A stretch of DNA of 64,000 bases from NCBI GenBank assembly GCA_963817375.1, contig CAWFOB010000007.1, positions 62,001-126,000 on the forward strand. Direction: 5' to 3'. The notes beneath the pieces were generated by a model. That model had not been told where the DNA came from. It searched no databases and saw nothing but the letters and a program-made list of their open reading frames with translations. Source of the stretch: JACVRM01 sp963817375 (GTDB lineage: Bacteria > Actinomycetota > Thermoleophilia > Gaiellales > Gaiellaceae). The position numbers were made by a program, and so were the translations under genes. Positions 22,329-32,773 of this stretch are shown here, one piece after another (the stretch's first letter is position 1; the number at the start of each line of letters is the position of its first letter).

Positions 22329-24160
22329 GCGCCACCCAGGAGCGCGGCGCGGTCGGTGCGTCGCTGCTCGCGGAACCGCACCACGACGGCTCGGACGCCT
22401 ACGTGCTCGAGCGGCCCGACGAGGTCGGCGGCACCGCGACCGTGCGCCTGCGCGTGCCGAAGCCGACGCGTGTCGACACGGTCGTGCTGCGCTCGGTCGT
22501 CGACGGCGAGATCCGCCCGGTGGTGGCGGAGGTCGACGAGGAGACGAGCACGGACACCTGGTGGCGCGCCGACTTCGAGGTCGGCAACCCCGTCGTCCCG
22601 TACCGCTGGCTGCTCTCCGGCGGCGACGTCGGCTACACGTGGGTCAACGGCGCTCGGCGTCGTCGATCACGACGTCCCCGACGCGGACGACTTCCGCATG
22701 ACGACCGGCGCGCCCGGCCCCGACTGGCACCTGCGCTCGGTCGTGTACCAGATCTTCCCCGACCGCTTCGCGACCACGGGCGCCGCGCCCGGGCCGCCGC
22801 CGTGGGGCAAACCGAAGCAGTGGAGCGAGCTGCCGACCGGCCGCGGCTTCGGCAACCAGTACGACTTCTACGGCGGCGACCTCGCCCGGCGTGGAGCAGC
22901 ACCTCGACCACGTCGAGCGCCTCGGCGCCGGCGCGATCTACCTGACGCCGATCTTCCCGGCCGGCACCTCGCACCGGTACGACTCGGCGACGTTCGACCA
23001 GATCGACCCGCTGCTCGGCGGCGACGATGCGCTGCGCTCGCTCGCCCGGGCCGCCCACGAGCGCGGGCTGCGGCTGATCGGCGACCTGACGCTCAACCAT
23101 TCCGGCAACGGCCACGAGTGGTTCACGCGCGCACGCGAGGACACCGGCGCGCCGGAGCGCTCCTTCTACTTCTGGGACGAGTCGCTGCCGCACGGCTACG
23201 CGAGCTGGTACGGGCTGCCGCACCTGCCGAAGCTCAACTGGGCCTCGGCCGAGCTCACGGACCGCGTGCTCGGCGTCGTCGCCCGCTGGCTCGGGGAGGG
23301 CCTCGACGGCTGGCGGATCGACGTCGCCAACATGACCGGCCGCTTCCGCGGCGTCGACCTCACGCACGCGGTCGCGCGCGCGGTGCGCGACGCGGCCGTC
23401 GCGGTCGACCCGGACGCGGTCATCGTCGCCGAGCACGCGCACGACTTCCGGGCCGACCTGCGCGGCGACGGCTGGCACGGCGTCATGAACTACGCCGGCT
23501 TCTCGCGCCCCGTCTGGTCGTGGCTCCGCGGCGACGAGCTGCCGGAGGAGCTGCGCGCCGCGTTCTGGGGCTATCCCGTCGGCCTCGTCCGCTCCGACGG
23601 CGAGCAGGCCGTCGCGACCATGCGCGCGTTCCGCGCCGGCGTGCCGTGGGACGGCCTCCTGCACTCGTGGGTGCTGCTCGACTCGCACGACACCGCGCGC
23701 TTCTCGAGCGTGACGGGCGCCGCGCGACCGCCAGCTCGTCGGCATCGGGCTGCAGATGACCTCGCCCGGCGTCCCGATGATCTTCGCGGGCGACGAGATC
23801 GGCGTCGGCGGCGACTGGGGCGAGGACGCGCGCCGGCCGATGCCGTGGGACGCCCCGGAGACCTGGGACACCGACGTCTTCGCCGCGTACCAGCGGCTGA
23901 TCGCGCTGCGCCGCTCGAGCGAGGCGCTTGCGCGCGGCGGCATCCGCTACGCGCACGTCTCGGCCGACGCGATCGCCTACCTGCGCGAGACGCCCGGCGA
24001 GCGGCTGCTCTGCCTGGCGACCCGGGCGCCCGGCCCGCCCATCCGGCTGCCGCTGGGCGCGGAGCTCGAGCCGGTCGAGGGCGGCGAGGCGCGGCGCGAC
24101 GGTGGCTGGGCGGTGCTGCCCGGCGATGGACCAGCTTTTTCGGTGTGGCGACTCGTCTAA
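22325..24160 (+). CDS. cytoplasmic GH13 glycosidase (neopullulanase/alpha-glucosidase type), three frame breaks
   Basis: About 610 aa across +1 breaks near 22651, 22886 and 23725. An N-terminal beta-sandwich (residues 1-115) precedes the GH13 barrel: YQIFPDRFA, GAIYLTPIFPAGTSHRYD, LIGDLTLNHSG (region I), GWRIDVANMTG (region II, nucleophile Asp), VIVAEHAHD (region III, acid Glu) and LLDSHDTARF (region IV). It lacks a signal peptide, so it likely hydrolyses imported maltodextrins or cyclodextrins. It starts inside the malG stop and ends 9 bases before malK. Confidence 0.85.
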
Positions 24161-24169
24161 GGAGGAACG

Positions 24170-25363
<1,194 letters not shown>

Positions 25364-25383
25364 CGGCCGTTTCGCTGCGCGAC

Positions 25384-27519
25384 ATGGTTAGGGGTCTGAT
25401 GCGTCTCGTTCTGCTCGTGTCCGCGCTCGCGGCGCTCGCCGTGGGCTCCGCCGCCTTCGGCGCATCGCCGCGCCCGCCCGCGCCGCCCGCCGGCGCCACG
25501 CTCGCGCTGCTCTCGCAGCCGCCGACCCGGCTCGCACTCGCCTCCGACCGCATCTACTTCGTGATGACCGACCGCTACGCGAACGGGGACACCGCGAACG
25601 ACACGGCCGGCATCACGGGCGGCGCTTCGGTCACGGGCTACGACCCGACGAACATCGGCTACTACCACGGCGGCGACTTCAAGGGGCTGACCGGCGACTG
25701 CACGAGCACGACGAACGGGCTCGCGCGCATCAAGAACCTCGGCTTCAACGCGATCTGGGTGACGCCGCCGTTCGTCCAGCGCTACGTCCAGGGCGACAGC
25801 GCCGCCTACCACGGCTACTGGATCCGCGACTTCACCACCGTCGACCCGCACCTCGGCACCGAGGCCGACTTCGGCGCCTTCGTCACGTGCGCCCACAGCC
25901 TCGGGATGAAGGTGATCCTCGACGTCGTCGTGAATCACACGGCCGACTACATCCTGCTGCCGACGAGCTCGAGCTATTCGGACGAGGCGTTCCGCGACTG
26001 CCGCGGGAAGAAGTTCGACCCGGCGAAGTTCGTGCGCAGCGGGAGCTTCCCGTGCCTGAAGGCGGCCAACATGCCGAAGATCCCGACGCTCTTCGGCGCC
26101 GACCGCACAGCGAAGAAGCCGTCGTGGCTCAACGACGTCACGAACTACCACGACCGCGGCGACATCGACTTCTCGTCCTGCGACCAGGCCTGCTACGAGC
26201 AGGGCGACGTCTTCGGCCTGGACGACCTCTTCACCGAGAAGCCGGCGGTCGTGCAGGGCCTCGCCGACATCTACGCGAGCTGGATCCAGCGCTTCAAGAT
26301 CGACGGCTTCCGCATCGACACCGCCCGGCACGTCAACAAGGCGTTCTTCACCCTCTGGATCCCCAAGATCCTCGCGGCTGCGAAGACGGCGGGCGTGCCG
26401 AACTTCCAGTTCTTCGGCGAGGTCGCCGGGCTGAACTCGATCGACATGTCCGACTACGTGCGCGCGCGCGGGCTGCCGAACGTCCTCGACTTCCCGATGC
26501 AGGACGCGCTCACGGGCTTTGCGAGCGGCCAGTCGGGCCCGAAGGCGATCGCGACGCGGCTCGACGACGACGACTACTTCGAGAAAAACGGCGTGGTCGC
26601 CACGCCGCCGACGTTCCTCGGCAATCACGACATGGGCCGGGCGGCGCAGCAGATCCACGCCAAGGCGGGCGCGTCGATCTCACCGGACGAGCTGCTGAAG
26701 CGCGACCTGCTCGCCCACGACATGCTCTTCCTGCTCCGCGGGGCGCCGATCGTCTACTACGGCGACGAGGTCGGGATGATGGGCTCGGGCGGCGACAAGG
26801 CCGCGCGCCAGGACATGTTCGCGACGCAGGTGGCGGAGTGGAAGACGGAGGAGCGCGTCGGCTCGCCGCCGATCGCCAACGGATCGTCGTTCTCCGAGCC
26901 GCAGCACCCGATCTCGCAGCGTCTGCGCGCGCTCGGGCACCTGCGCGACACGATCCCGGCGCTTTCGACCGGTGCGTCGTTCGTCCGCACCGCGCAGGGC
27001 AAGGTGCTCGCCGTCAGCCGCATCGACGCCAACGACCGGCGCGAGGTGCTCGCGGTGTTCAACTCGGACACCGCGCCGGCGACCGTCTCGGTGACGACGT
27101 CGACGCCGTCGGCCGGATGGACGGCGCTGCTCGGGTCGGCCTCGGTCTCCTCCAACGCGAAGGGCGCGCTCTCCGTGACCGTGCCGGCGCTCTCGACGCT
27201 GCTGCTGCAGGCGAACGCCCAGGTGCCGGCGACGGCGCCCGGCGCGCCGAAGGTGCGGATCGCGCGCGACTCCCTGACCGACTTCTGGCAGCTCGGCGTC
27301 GCGGGCGCGACCGGGCCGGTCAGCGTCTCCTTCGCCGTGCGCCGGGAGCAGGGCAAGGCGTGGGTGCGCGTCGGCGTCGACGACTCGCCGCCCTACCGGG
27401 CGTTCGTCAGCCCGGCCACGTTCAAGAAGGGCGAGCGGGTCTGGGTGGTCGCAGTCGCCCGCGCACTCGACGGCTCGGTGGCGGTCTCGCCTCCGCTTGG
27501 TTTCAAACCGCGCCCGTAG
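25384..27519 (+). CDS. secreted alpha-amylase family GH13 enzyme
   Basis: 711 aa with a signal peptide (LVLLVSALAALAVGSAAFG); ATG 25384 or 25399 may be used. The barrel begins DRIYFVMTDRYANGDTAND and has region I VILDVVVNHTA, region II FRIDTARHVNK (nucleophile Asp), region III FFGEVAGL (Glu) and region IV FLGNHDMGR (Asp). A C-terminal beta domain follows, then an Ig-like segment (PKVRIARDSLTDFWQLGVAG). It would degrade starch outside the cell and feed the adjacent maltodextrin importer. It lies 20 bases after malK and its frame is intact. Confidence 0.9.
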   Translation: MVRGLMRLVLLVSALAALAVGSAAFGASPRPPAPPAGATLALLSQPPTRLALASDRIYFVMTDRYANGDTANDTAGITGGASVTGYDPTNIGYYHGGDFKGLTGDCTSTTNGLARIKNLGFNAIWVTPPFVQRYVQGDSAAYHGYWIRDFTTVDPHLGTEADFGAFVTCAHSLGMKVILDVVVNHTADYILLPTSSSYSDEAFRDCRGKKFDPAKFVRSGSFPCLKAANMPKIPTLFGADRTAKKPSWLNDVTNYHDRGDIDFSSCDQACYEQGDVFGLDDLFTEKPAVVQGLADIYASWIQRFKIDGFRIDTARHVNKAFFTLWIPKILAAAKTAGVPNFQFFGEVAGLNSIDMSDYVRARGLPNVLDFPMQDALTGFASGQSGPKAIATRLDDDDYFEKNGVVATPPTFLGNHDMGRAAQQIHAKAGASISPDELLKRDLLAHDMLFLLRGAPIVYYGDEVGMMGSGGDKAARQDMFATQVAEWKTEERVGSPPIANGSSFSEPQHPISQRLRALGHLRDTIPALSTGASFVRTAQGKVLAVSRIDANDRREVLAVFNSDTAPATVSVTTSTPSAGWTALLGSASVSSNAKGALSVTVPALSTLLLQANAQVPATAPGAPKVRIARDSLTDFWQLGVAGATGPVSVSFAVRREQGKAWVRVGVDDSPPYRAFVSPATFKKGERVWVVAVARALDGSVAVSPPLGFKPRP

Positions 27520-27541
27520 GAGGTACGTACATACAGGCGAC

Positions 27542-28186
27542 ATGCGCAATCCGTTCCGGAGCGAGTCGGACGCGTTCACCTTCCTCCTGGTGGTGATCGT
27601 CGGCGCCGCGCTCGTCGTGGTGGCGAGCGTGCTCGGCGGCCGCTGGGCCGGCGTCCCCGTTGCGGTCGTGGTGGCAGCGGGCGCGATCCTCGTCTACCGC
27701 AGCCGCGACCTCGGCGCGCCGGAGCCGGTCGACCCGGTGCCGCACGCCGAGGGCGAGCGGCGCATCCTCGTGATCGCCAACGAGACCGTCGGCGGCGACA
27801 CGCTCATCCGCGACATCAGGCGGCGCTCCGAGGGCGTCGATGAGCACGTGCTGGTGGTGGCCCCGGCGCTGAACTCGCACGTGCGCCACTGGACGTCCGA
27901 CGAGGACGGCGCGCGCGCGGAGGCGCGCGAACGGCTCGACGAGTCGGTCGGGCAGCTGCAGGCGGCCGGCGTCAACGTCGAGGGCCGCGTGGGTGACGAC
28001 GACCCCCTGCAGGCGATCGAGGACGCGCTCCGGACGTTCGGCGCCGACGAGATCCTCATCTCGACGCATCCCGAGGGCCGCTCGAACTGGCTCGAGCGGG
28101 GCGTCGTCGAGTCGGCCCGCCTGCGCTTCACGCCGCCCGTCACGCACGTCGAGACCGACGTCCGCGAGCCCGCGCCTACGACTTAG
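27542..28186 (+). CDS. membrane-anchored universal-stress-like protein
   Basis: 214 aa from ATG 27542. Two adjacent transmembrane helices (residues 12-55) are followed by a soluble alpha/beta domain: RRILVIANETVGGDTLIRDI, LVVAPALNSHV, then AEARERLDESVGQLQAAGVN, GRVGDDDPLQAIEDALRTFG and DEILISTHPEGRSNWLERG. This is the layout of actinobacterial proteins related to UspA that sense or buffer stress; ligand binding is not proved. The AGGAGG at 27519-27525 lies about 18 bases from the ATG, further than ideal. The stop codon is within an inverted repeat. Confidence 0.6.
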   Translation: MRNPFRSESDAFTFLLVVIVGAALVVVASVLGGRWAGVPVAVVVAAGAILVYRSRDLGAPEPVDPVPHAEGERRILVIANETVGGDTLIRDIRRRSEGVDEHVLVVAPALNSHVRHWTSDEDGARAEARERLDESVGQLQAAGVNVEGRVGDDDPLQAIEDALRTFGADEILISTHPEGRSNWLERGVVESARLRFTPPVTHVETDVREPAPTT

Positions 28187-28206
28187 TGGCTGTCAGCCAC
28201 TAAGTC
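28180..28206 (+). terminator. stop-codon-spanning hairpin, possible terminator
   Basis: GACTTAGTGGCT (28180-28191) and its exact complement AGCCACTAAGTC (28195-28206) enclose a 3-base loop. The stem includes the TAG stop of the preceding gene. No T tract follows, so termination would have to be Rho-assisted or weak. Confidence 0.5.
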
Positions 28207-28248
28207 AGGCCCGCTGAGGTCGAGGCCGGCCGCTACGGTGGCGGCGAG

Positions 28249-29361
28249 GTGAACAGCACCTTCACGCTCGGCCGCATCGCCGGCATCCGGATCGGGGTCA
28301 ACTGGAGCTGGCTGATCGTCTTCGGGCTGATCACCTGGTCGCTCGAATCGAGCGTCTTCCCCTCAACGAACCCGGGGCTGTCGCACACGACTTACCTGGG
28401 CATGGCGGTCGTCGCGGCCTTGCTCTTCTTCGGGTCGCTGCTCCTGCACGAGCTCGGGCACGCGCTCCAGGCCCGCCGTGAGGGCATGGTGATCGAGGGC
28501 ATCACGTTGTGGCTGTTCGGCGGCGTGGCCAGCTTCCGCTCGATGTTCCGCTCGGCGGGCTCCGAGTTCCGGATCGCCATCGCCGGTCCCCTGGTGTCGC
28601 TGGTGCTCGGACTGCTGTTCATCGGTGCCGCGGCCGCGACGGACGTGTCCGGCGAGGTCGACGGCGTCGCTGCGTGGCTCGGCTACATCAACCTGACCCT
28701 GCTCGTCTTCAACCTGCTGCCGGCGCTGCCCCTCGACGGCGGCCGGGTGCTCCGCTCTGCGCTGTGGGCGGCGCGCAAGAACTTCCGCTGGGCAACCGCC
28801 GTGGCGGCGAACGTCGGGCGTGCGTTCGGCGTCCTGCTGATCGGCGGCGGCATCCTGCTCTTCGCGCTCCAGGGCTCCTTCTCGGGCGCATGGCTGGCGT
28901 TCCTGGGCTGGTTCCTGTTCGGCGCGGCGAGCGCCGAGGCGCGCTACGCGGTAACGAGCGATTCGCTGCGCGGGCTACGCGTCGGCGACCTGATGGTGCG
29001 CGCGCCGGTCGTGACGCACGCGGACGCGACGATCGGCCAGTTCATGGCCGAGATCGCCGGCGCCGCTCGACGCTTCACCATGTACCCGGTCGTCGACGCG
29101 GACGGCCGCGTCGTGGGGCTGCTGCCCTTCGAGCGCGTCGCGCGGACACCGCGGTGGGAATGGGACATGCGCCTCGTCGGCGAGCTCGCACTGCCGCTCG
29201 GCGAGGTGCCGGTGCTGCACGAGGACGAGCCGGTCATGGAGGCCTTCGAGGAGCTGCGCGCAGGCGACGTTCAGCGCGGGCTCGTGCTGGACGACGGGCG
29301 GCTGCGCGGGCTCGTCTCGGTCAGCGACATCGCGGGCGCGCTGGCCGCACGCGCGCGCTGA
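28249..29361 (+). CDS. site-2 protease (M50) with C-terminal CBS pair
   Basis: 370 aa from GTG 28249. Residues 1-240 form a six-span membrane metalloprotease: HELGH at about residue 67 supplies two zinc ligands and LPALPLDGGR (about residue 157) the third. Residues 245-370 hold two CBS motifs (VGDLMVRAPVVTHADATIGQF; LVSVSDIAGAL), which usually bind adenine nucleotides and could gate proteolysis. Substrates of this SpoIVFB-like subgroup are unknown here; no obvious anti-sigma factor is adjacent. Confidence 0.87.
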   Translation: MNSTFTLGRIAGIRIGVNWSWLIVFGLITWSLESSVFPSTNPGLSHTTYLGMAVVAALLFFGSLLLHELGHALQARREGMVIEGITLWLFGGVASFRSMFRSAGSEFRIAIAGPLVSLVLGLLFIGAAAATDVSGEVDGVAAWLGYINLTLLVFNLLPALPLDGGRVLRSALWAARKNFRWATAVAANVGRAFGVLLIGGGILLFALQGSFSGAWLAFLGWFLFGAASAEARYAVTSDSLRGLRVGDLMVRAPVVTHADATIGQFMAEIAGAARRFTMYPVVDADGRVVGLLPFERVARTPRWEWDMRLVGELALPLGEVPVLHEDEPVMEAFEELRAGDVQRGLVLDDGRLRGLVSVSDIAGALAARAR

Positions 29362-29401
29362 CCCTCTTCCGTCCGACCCGGGACCTACCTTTTCGTATGG
29401 G

Positions 29402-29977
29402 TTGCAACGACGGCGAGAGCAGGAGCGGCGCTGCCTCAACTGTGGATCCCCTCTCGGGCTCGAGTTGGGGTTCTCCTCGTTCTGCTCTGCGTCGTGCGTC
29501 TGGGAGCACGACCGGCTGAGCCGCGAGGCGTCGCGCACGATGGAGGCGCTCCGCGAGCAGGTGGAGCTGGAGCATCGTGAGACACGGCGTCGGCGCTTCG
29601 GAATGCTCGGCCGCCTGCGCGGCGAGGTGGAGCTCGACGAGGATGCGGCCGCGGTCGTCGCCCTGAGCGCGGCGGGCGCGACGGTGCGGCAGATCTCGCG
29701 CTACACGGCGCTCGAGCCCGACGCCGTGCAGAAGATGCTCGTCACCGAGGACGAGGCGCGGGCCGCGCGCCGGGCGGCGCGCGAGCGGGAGCGGCGGCGG
29801 CGCGAGGGCAAGACGCGCGCGGCGGCGCGGCGGGCCGGAGCGCCGGAGCCGGAGTGGAGCCCGCCGACGGACTGGGCCGACGCGATGGGCGACTCGCTCG
29901 AGCTGTCCGCCGCCGACCTCTCGGACGCGGACGAAGCCGGCGCCGAACGACGCCGGGATCTGTCTGCGCCGACGTAG
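29402..29977 (+). CDS. zinc-ribbon coiled-coil hypothetical protein
   Basis: 191 aa from a TTG at 29402, the only plausible start that keeps the N-terminal CLNCGSPLG...FCSASCVWEHDRLS motif (two CxxC/CxxxC knuckles). A helix-turn-helix-like stretch VRQISRYTALEPDAVQKML and a long Arg/Glu-rich helix (ARAARRAARERERRRREG) follow, then an acidic tail. It may bind nucleic acid, but I do not recognise the family. It ends 1 base before the convergent DUF5317-like gene. Confidence 0.55.
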   Translation: MQRRREQERRCLNCGSPLGLELGFSSFCSASCVWEHDRLSREASRTMEALREQVELEHRETRRRRFGMLGRLRGEVELDEDAAAVVALSAAGATVRQISRYTALEPDAVQKMLVTEDEARAARRAARERERRRREGKTRAAARRAGAPEPEWSPPTDWADAMGDSLELSAADLSDADEAGAERRRDLSAPT

Positions 29978-29978
29978 C

Positions 29979-30548
29979 TCAGGTGGTTGTGGGCGCGATC
30001 GCGTGCTCGCGGCGCGCGCGGCGCGGCAGGCGTGGCCCCATCGCGATCAGCACGACGGCGAAGCCTGCCGCGAAGAGGATCACGTCGCCGATCGAGAAGA
30101 TGTTGGCCAGCGGCACCCACCCGGGCGCGACCCAACGGTCGACGAACAGGGCGAGATGGGGATTGGCCAGCGCTGCGCTGTTCGCGTGCACGCCTTCGAC
30201 GCCCGTCGCTGCTGCCGCGTGCGGCAGGGCCGGCATGTGCCCTCCGTTCGCGAGGATCGCCGCCAGGTTGCACGCCATCCCGAGGGCGACGAAGCCGATG
30301 CCGTGGATGTGTCCGTTCGCGAACGTGGCCGCGATCAGCAGGGCATAGGAGCCGACCCAGAGGAACGTCGCGACCGCGTCACCGGTGTGCCAGGGCAACG
30401 CTCCCGACGGGTACGCGGCCACCTGCGCGGCCAGCGCGACGAAGATGAGCGGCGTCCCGCGGAAGCGCAGCTCGGCGAGTCGGCCGACGCGGCCGCCGAA
30501 CGCGGTGCCGACCACGACGGCGAGCAGGCCTGCCAGGGCGAGGATCAC
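29979..30548 (-). CDS. DUF5317-like membrane protein
   Basis: 189 aa, five or six hydrophobic segments. The ANGGHMPALP motif and the IFSIGDVILFAAGFAVVL segment near the C-terminus resemble DUF5317 proteins, whose function is unknown. The GTG start overlaps the stop of the c-di-GMP gene (GTGA), so the two are translated from the same message. Pairing with a GGDEF/HD-GYP protein is the only functional hint. Confidence 0.62.
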   Translation of the reverse strand: MILALAGLLAVVVGTAFGGRVGRLAELRFRGTPLIFVALAAQVAAYPSGALPWHTGDAVATFLWVGSYALLIAATFANGHIHGIGFVALGMACNLAAILANGGHMPALPHAAAATGVEGVHANSAALANPHLALFVDRWVAPGWVPLANIFSIGDVILFAAGFAVVLIAMGPRLPRRARREHAIAPTTT

Positions 30549-32389
30549 GCGACCCGGCCGGCCAGCGCAGGCTCGACGGTCTCGCCGATGGCGAGCGAGT
30601 GCTCGAGGGCGTCTACGACCGCGGGATCGAATTGCTTCCCGGCGAAGCGCCGCAGCTCAGCGAGGGCGACGGCCACCGGCGACGCGCGGCGGTATGTCCG
30701 CTCGCTCGTGATCGCGTCGAACGCATCGGCTACGAGGATGATCCGGGAGCCGATCGGGATGTCGTCTCCGGCCAGCCCATGCGGGTAGCCCGAGCCGTCC
30801 CAGCTCTCATGGTGATGGAGAATCCAGCGGTCGACGGGCGCGACGTCGAGCCCCTGCAGGAGGCTGTACCCGTCCTGCGGGTGCTTGCGCAGGATGGCGA
30901 ACTCTTCCGGGTCGAGCCGTCCGGGCTTCTGGAGGATGTGGTCGGGGACGGCGATCTTGCCCAGGTCGTGCAGAAGCCCGGCCAGCCGGAGCTGGGAGAC
31001 GGTCGCCTCGTTGAAACCCAGCGCCTGGCCGATCGCCTCGACGAGGACTGCGACCGACTGGGAATGACTTCCCGTGTACGTGTCGCGCGCGTCGACGACG
31101 CGGATCAGGCTCTCGGTCGCGCGCAGGCGCGCGTCGTACTCGACGCTTTCGGCGAGCTCGCGCGACCACGACAGCCCAACCACGGATGGGTCGAACGCGA
31201 AGAGCTGGTTCTTGCCGTGCCGTTTCGACCAGTACAGCGCTGCGTCCGCCGCCCGGGCGAGCTCCTCGCGGGTCTTCGCCTGGCGCGGAAACGTTGCGAC
31301 TCCGGCGCTGAAGGTGGGCGTGCTCTCGTCCGGCAGCACCTCGGTCTGAATGGCGGCCGCAACGAGCTTCACGACGTCGCGCACCGTCTGCTCGCCGCCG
31401 GTCGCGACGAGGGCGAACTCGTCGCCTCCGAGCCGGTACGCCCGCACGGCCGGCACGTGGGCGCCGATCAGCGCCGCGAAGCGGACGAGGACCTGGTCGC
31501 CGACCGGATGCCCGAAGTGGTCGTTCAGGCGCTTGAAGTTGTCGATATCGAGGAGGCAGAGCGCTACCTCCCCGCCGCCGGACTCCTCCAGAGCGGAGAC
31601 GAGCTCTGCCTCGTACGCGCGGTGATTCGGCAGGCGTGTGAGGCTGTCGGTGGACGCCGCCCGTAGCGCCACGCGGCTGCGGAGCGCGTACCGCTGGAAG
31701 AGCGCGAGCGCGAAGACGGGGCCTGCAAGCAGCCCGAGGAGGGGCGGCGAGACCGACCACAACGCGACGGCGAGCGCCGCGATGAAGGCCATGATCACGA
31801 AAGCCGGGCCCGAGTGGCGGAGGTGGTCGACGACCACGGCTCGCACGCCGGTGCCCTGGTGCAGGGCGACCGCAACGCAGACGAAGAGGACATTCAGCGA
31901 GACGAACAGCGCGCTCTCGGCGAACGACAGCGCGGTCAGTCGCCCGAATTGCGTGTTGGCAACCTCATGACTCGTCGCGAAGCTGGGGAGTGATGCCACG
32001 AAGGCTGCGACCGAGTAGGCGGCCGCATTGAAGGTCGTTCGTAACGGGCTGACACGAGCAGCCACCTGCGCGACGACGAGCACCACCGCGCTGATGAGGA
32101 CGCCGTAAGGCCAGCCGAAGAGAATCTGCGCCGAGACGATGAAGACGAACGCGAGCGAGACGAGCCGCGACTCGTCCTCGTCGAGCGGAACGGGATTGAG
32201 CTCGGCGAGCAGCGTGAGCGAGAAGAAGACCGCCACGCCGACGGCGGTGCGGGCTCGCGGGGGGTCCAGCGCAACGGCGGCCACGGCCCCGACCACGATC
32301 GGCGTGGCCACCGCGATCAACGCGATGACGTAGCCGAAGAGTCGGGGCGCGTAGCCGCGAATCGTCCGCTGCGCGCCGTGCGTGCTCAT
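30545..32389 (-). CDS. membrane GGDEF plus HD-GYP protein (c-di-GMP turnover)
   Basis: 614 aa from ATG 32389 (MSTHGAQRT); an upstream start at 32452 would read through the small ORF region. About eight N-terminal membrane spans form a sensor-like domain. A GGDEF domain follows with an intact RLGGDEF active site (about residue 321) that would make c-di-GMP. The HD-GYP phosphodiesterase domain has HDLGK (about residue 475), HPQDGY and the long motif HHHESWDGSGYPHGL, also intact. Both activities are therefore plausible in one protein. It lies directly after a 31-aa ORF and upstream of the DUF5317-like gene on the minus strand. Confidence 0.9.
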   Translation of the reverse strand: MSTHGAQRTIRGYAPRLFGYVIALIAVATPIVVGAVAAVALDPPRARTAVGVAVFFSLTLLAELNPVPLDEDESRLVSLAFVFIVSAQILFGWPYGVLISAVVLVVAQVAARVSPLRTTFNAAAYSVAAFVASLPSFATSHEVANTQFGRLTALSFAESALFVSLNVLFVCVAVALHQGTGVRAVVVDHLRHSGPAFVIMAFIAALAVALWSVSPPLLGLLAGPVFALALFQRYALRSRVALRAASTDSLTRLPNHRAYEAELVSALEESGGGEVALCLLDIDNFKRLNDHFGHPVGDQVLVRFAALIGAHVPAVRAYRLGGDEFALVATGGEQTVRDVVKLVAAAIQTEVLPDESTPTFSAGVATFPRQAKTREELARAADAALYWSKRHGKNQLFAFDPSVVGLSWSRELAESVEYDARLRATESLIRVVDARDTYTGSHSQSVAVLVEAIGQALGFNEATVSQLRLAGLLHDLGKIAVPDHILQKPGRLDPEEFAILRKHPQDGYSLLQGLDVAPVDRWILHHHESWDGSGYPHGLAGDDIPIGSRIILVADAFDAITSERTYRRASPVAVALAELRRFAGKQFDPAVVDALEHSLAIGETVEPALAGRVA

Positions 32390-32405
32390 GGCATCGAGCC
32401 GAGGC

Positions 32406-32501
32406 TTACTGCCAGCGCGTCCCGGCGCCGCTGGCGACGAGCAGAGCAGCAAGCGTGCCGAGCACGAGAAAGACCTTGGAGAAACGCTGCCACTTGATCA
32501 T
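32406..32501 (-). CDS. 31-aa small membrane peptide
   Basis: ATG at 32499-32501 is preceded by an ideal Shine-Dalgarno, AAGGAGG, with 6 bases to the start. The peptide begins MIKWQRFSKVF, then has a hydrophobic stretch LVLGTLAALLVASGAG and ends TRWQ before TAA. A positively charged N-terminus plus one helix fits a single-span or secreted small protein. It ends 17 bases before the ATG of the GGDEF/HD-GYP gene on the same strand, so it may be a leader or a small regulator of that protein. No family is recognised. Confidence 0.55.
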   Translation of the reverse strand: MIKWQRFSKVFLVLGTLAALLVASGAGTRWQ

Positions 32502-32551
32502 TCGGTCACCTCCTTCGAAGGCCGCAGATGAGGCGGTCATTCCCCCAGGTA

Positions 32552-32588
32552 ACGCCTGTTCGGAGTGGGCGTCCTCCCCCTGATGGGG
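32552..32588 (-). other. two small hairpins in the leader of the 31-aa ORF/c-di-GMP gene
   Basis: Upstream of the small ORF, CCCC at 32577-32580 can pair with GGGG at 32585-32588 (loop TGAT), and ACGCC at 32552-32556 with GGCGT at 32568-32572. They lie on the transcript of the minus-strand genes, about 50-90 bases before the start. I could not match them to a known c-di-GMP riboswitch. Confidence 0.3.
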
Positions 32589-32620
32589 TAAGTGCCGCTG
32601 CTGCGCTCACGGCCGTGGAA

Positions 32621-32677
32621 GCCCGCTACGACGCGACCTGCGCCGAACCGAAGGGGTCTCTAAGGTTCGAGTCCGCG
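32621..32677 (+). repeat. decayed partial copy of the tRNA-Thr locus
   Basis: Bases 32621-32646 match 33851-33876, the flank and first bases of the intact tRNA-Thr, at 25 of 26 positions. After a 3-base joint, GAAGGGGTC (32650-32658) and GGTTCGAGTCCGCG (32664-32677) match the tRNA's 3' half and T-arm. The D-arm and most of the anticodon arm are missing, so no functional tRNA can form. Same orientation as the intact gene, 1.2 kb away. Confidence 0.75.
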
Positions 32678-32722
32678 AGGCGCAGCGTTGGTCTGCGATG
32701 TGCGCATCGGCCCCGGAAACGA

Positions 32723-32750
32723 CGCGGGCCCCGCCGAAGCGAGGCCCGCG
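32723..32750 (-). terminator. hairpin downstream of the PKD-like gene
   Basis: CGCGGGCC at 32723-32730 and GGCCCGCG at 32743-32750 form an 8-bp GC stem 24 bases past the stop of the minus-strand gene. No long T tract follows, so it is a weak or Rho-aided terminator candidate. Confidence 0.5.
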
Positions 32751-32773
32751 TTCGAGGTATCACCTGTACGTGT

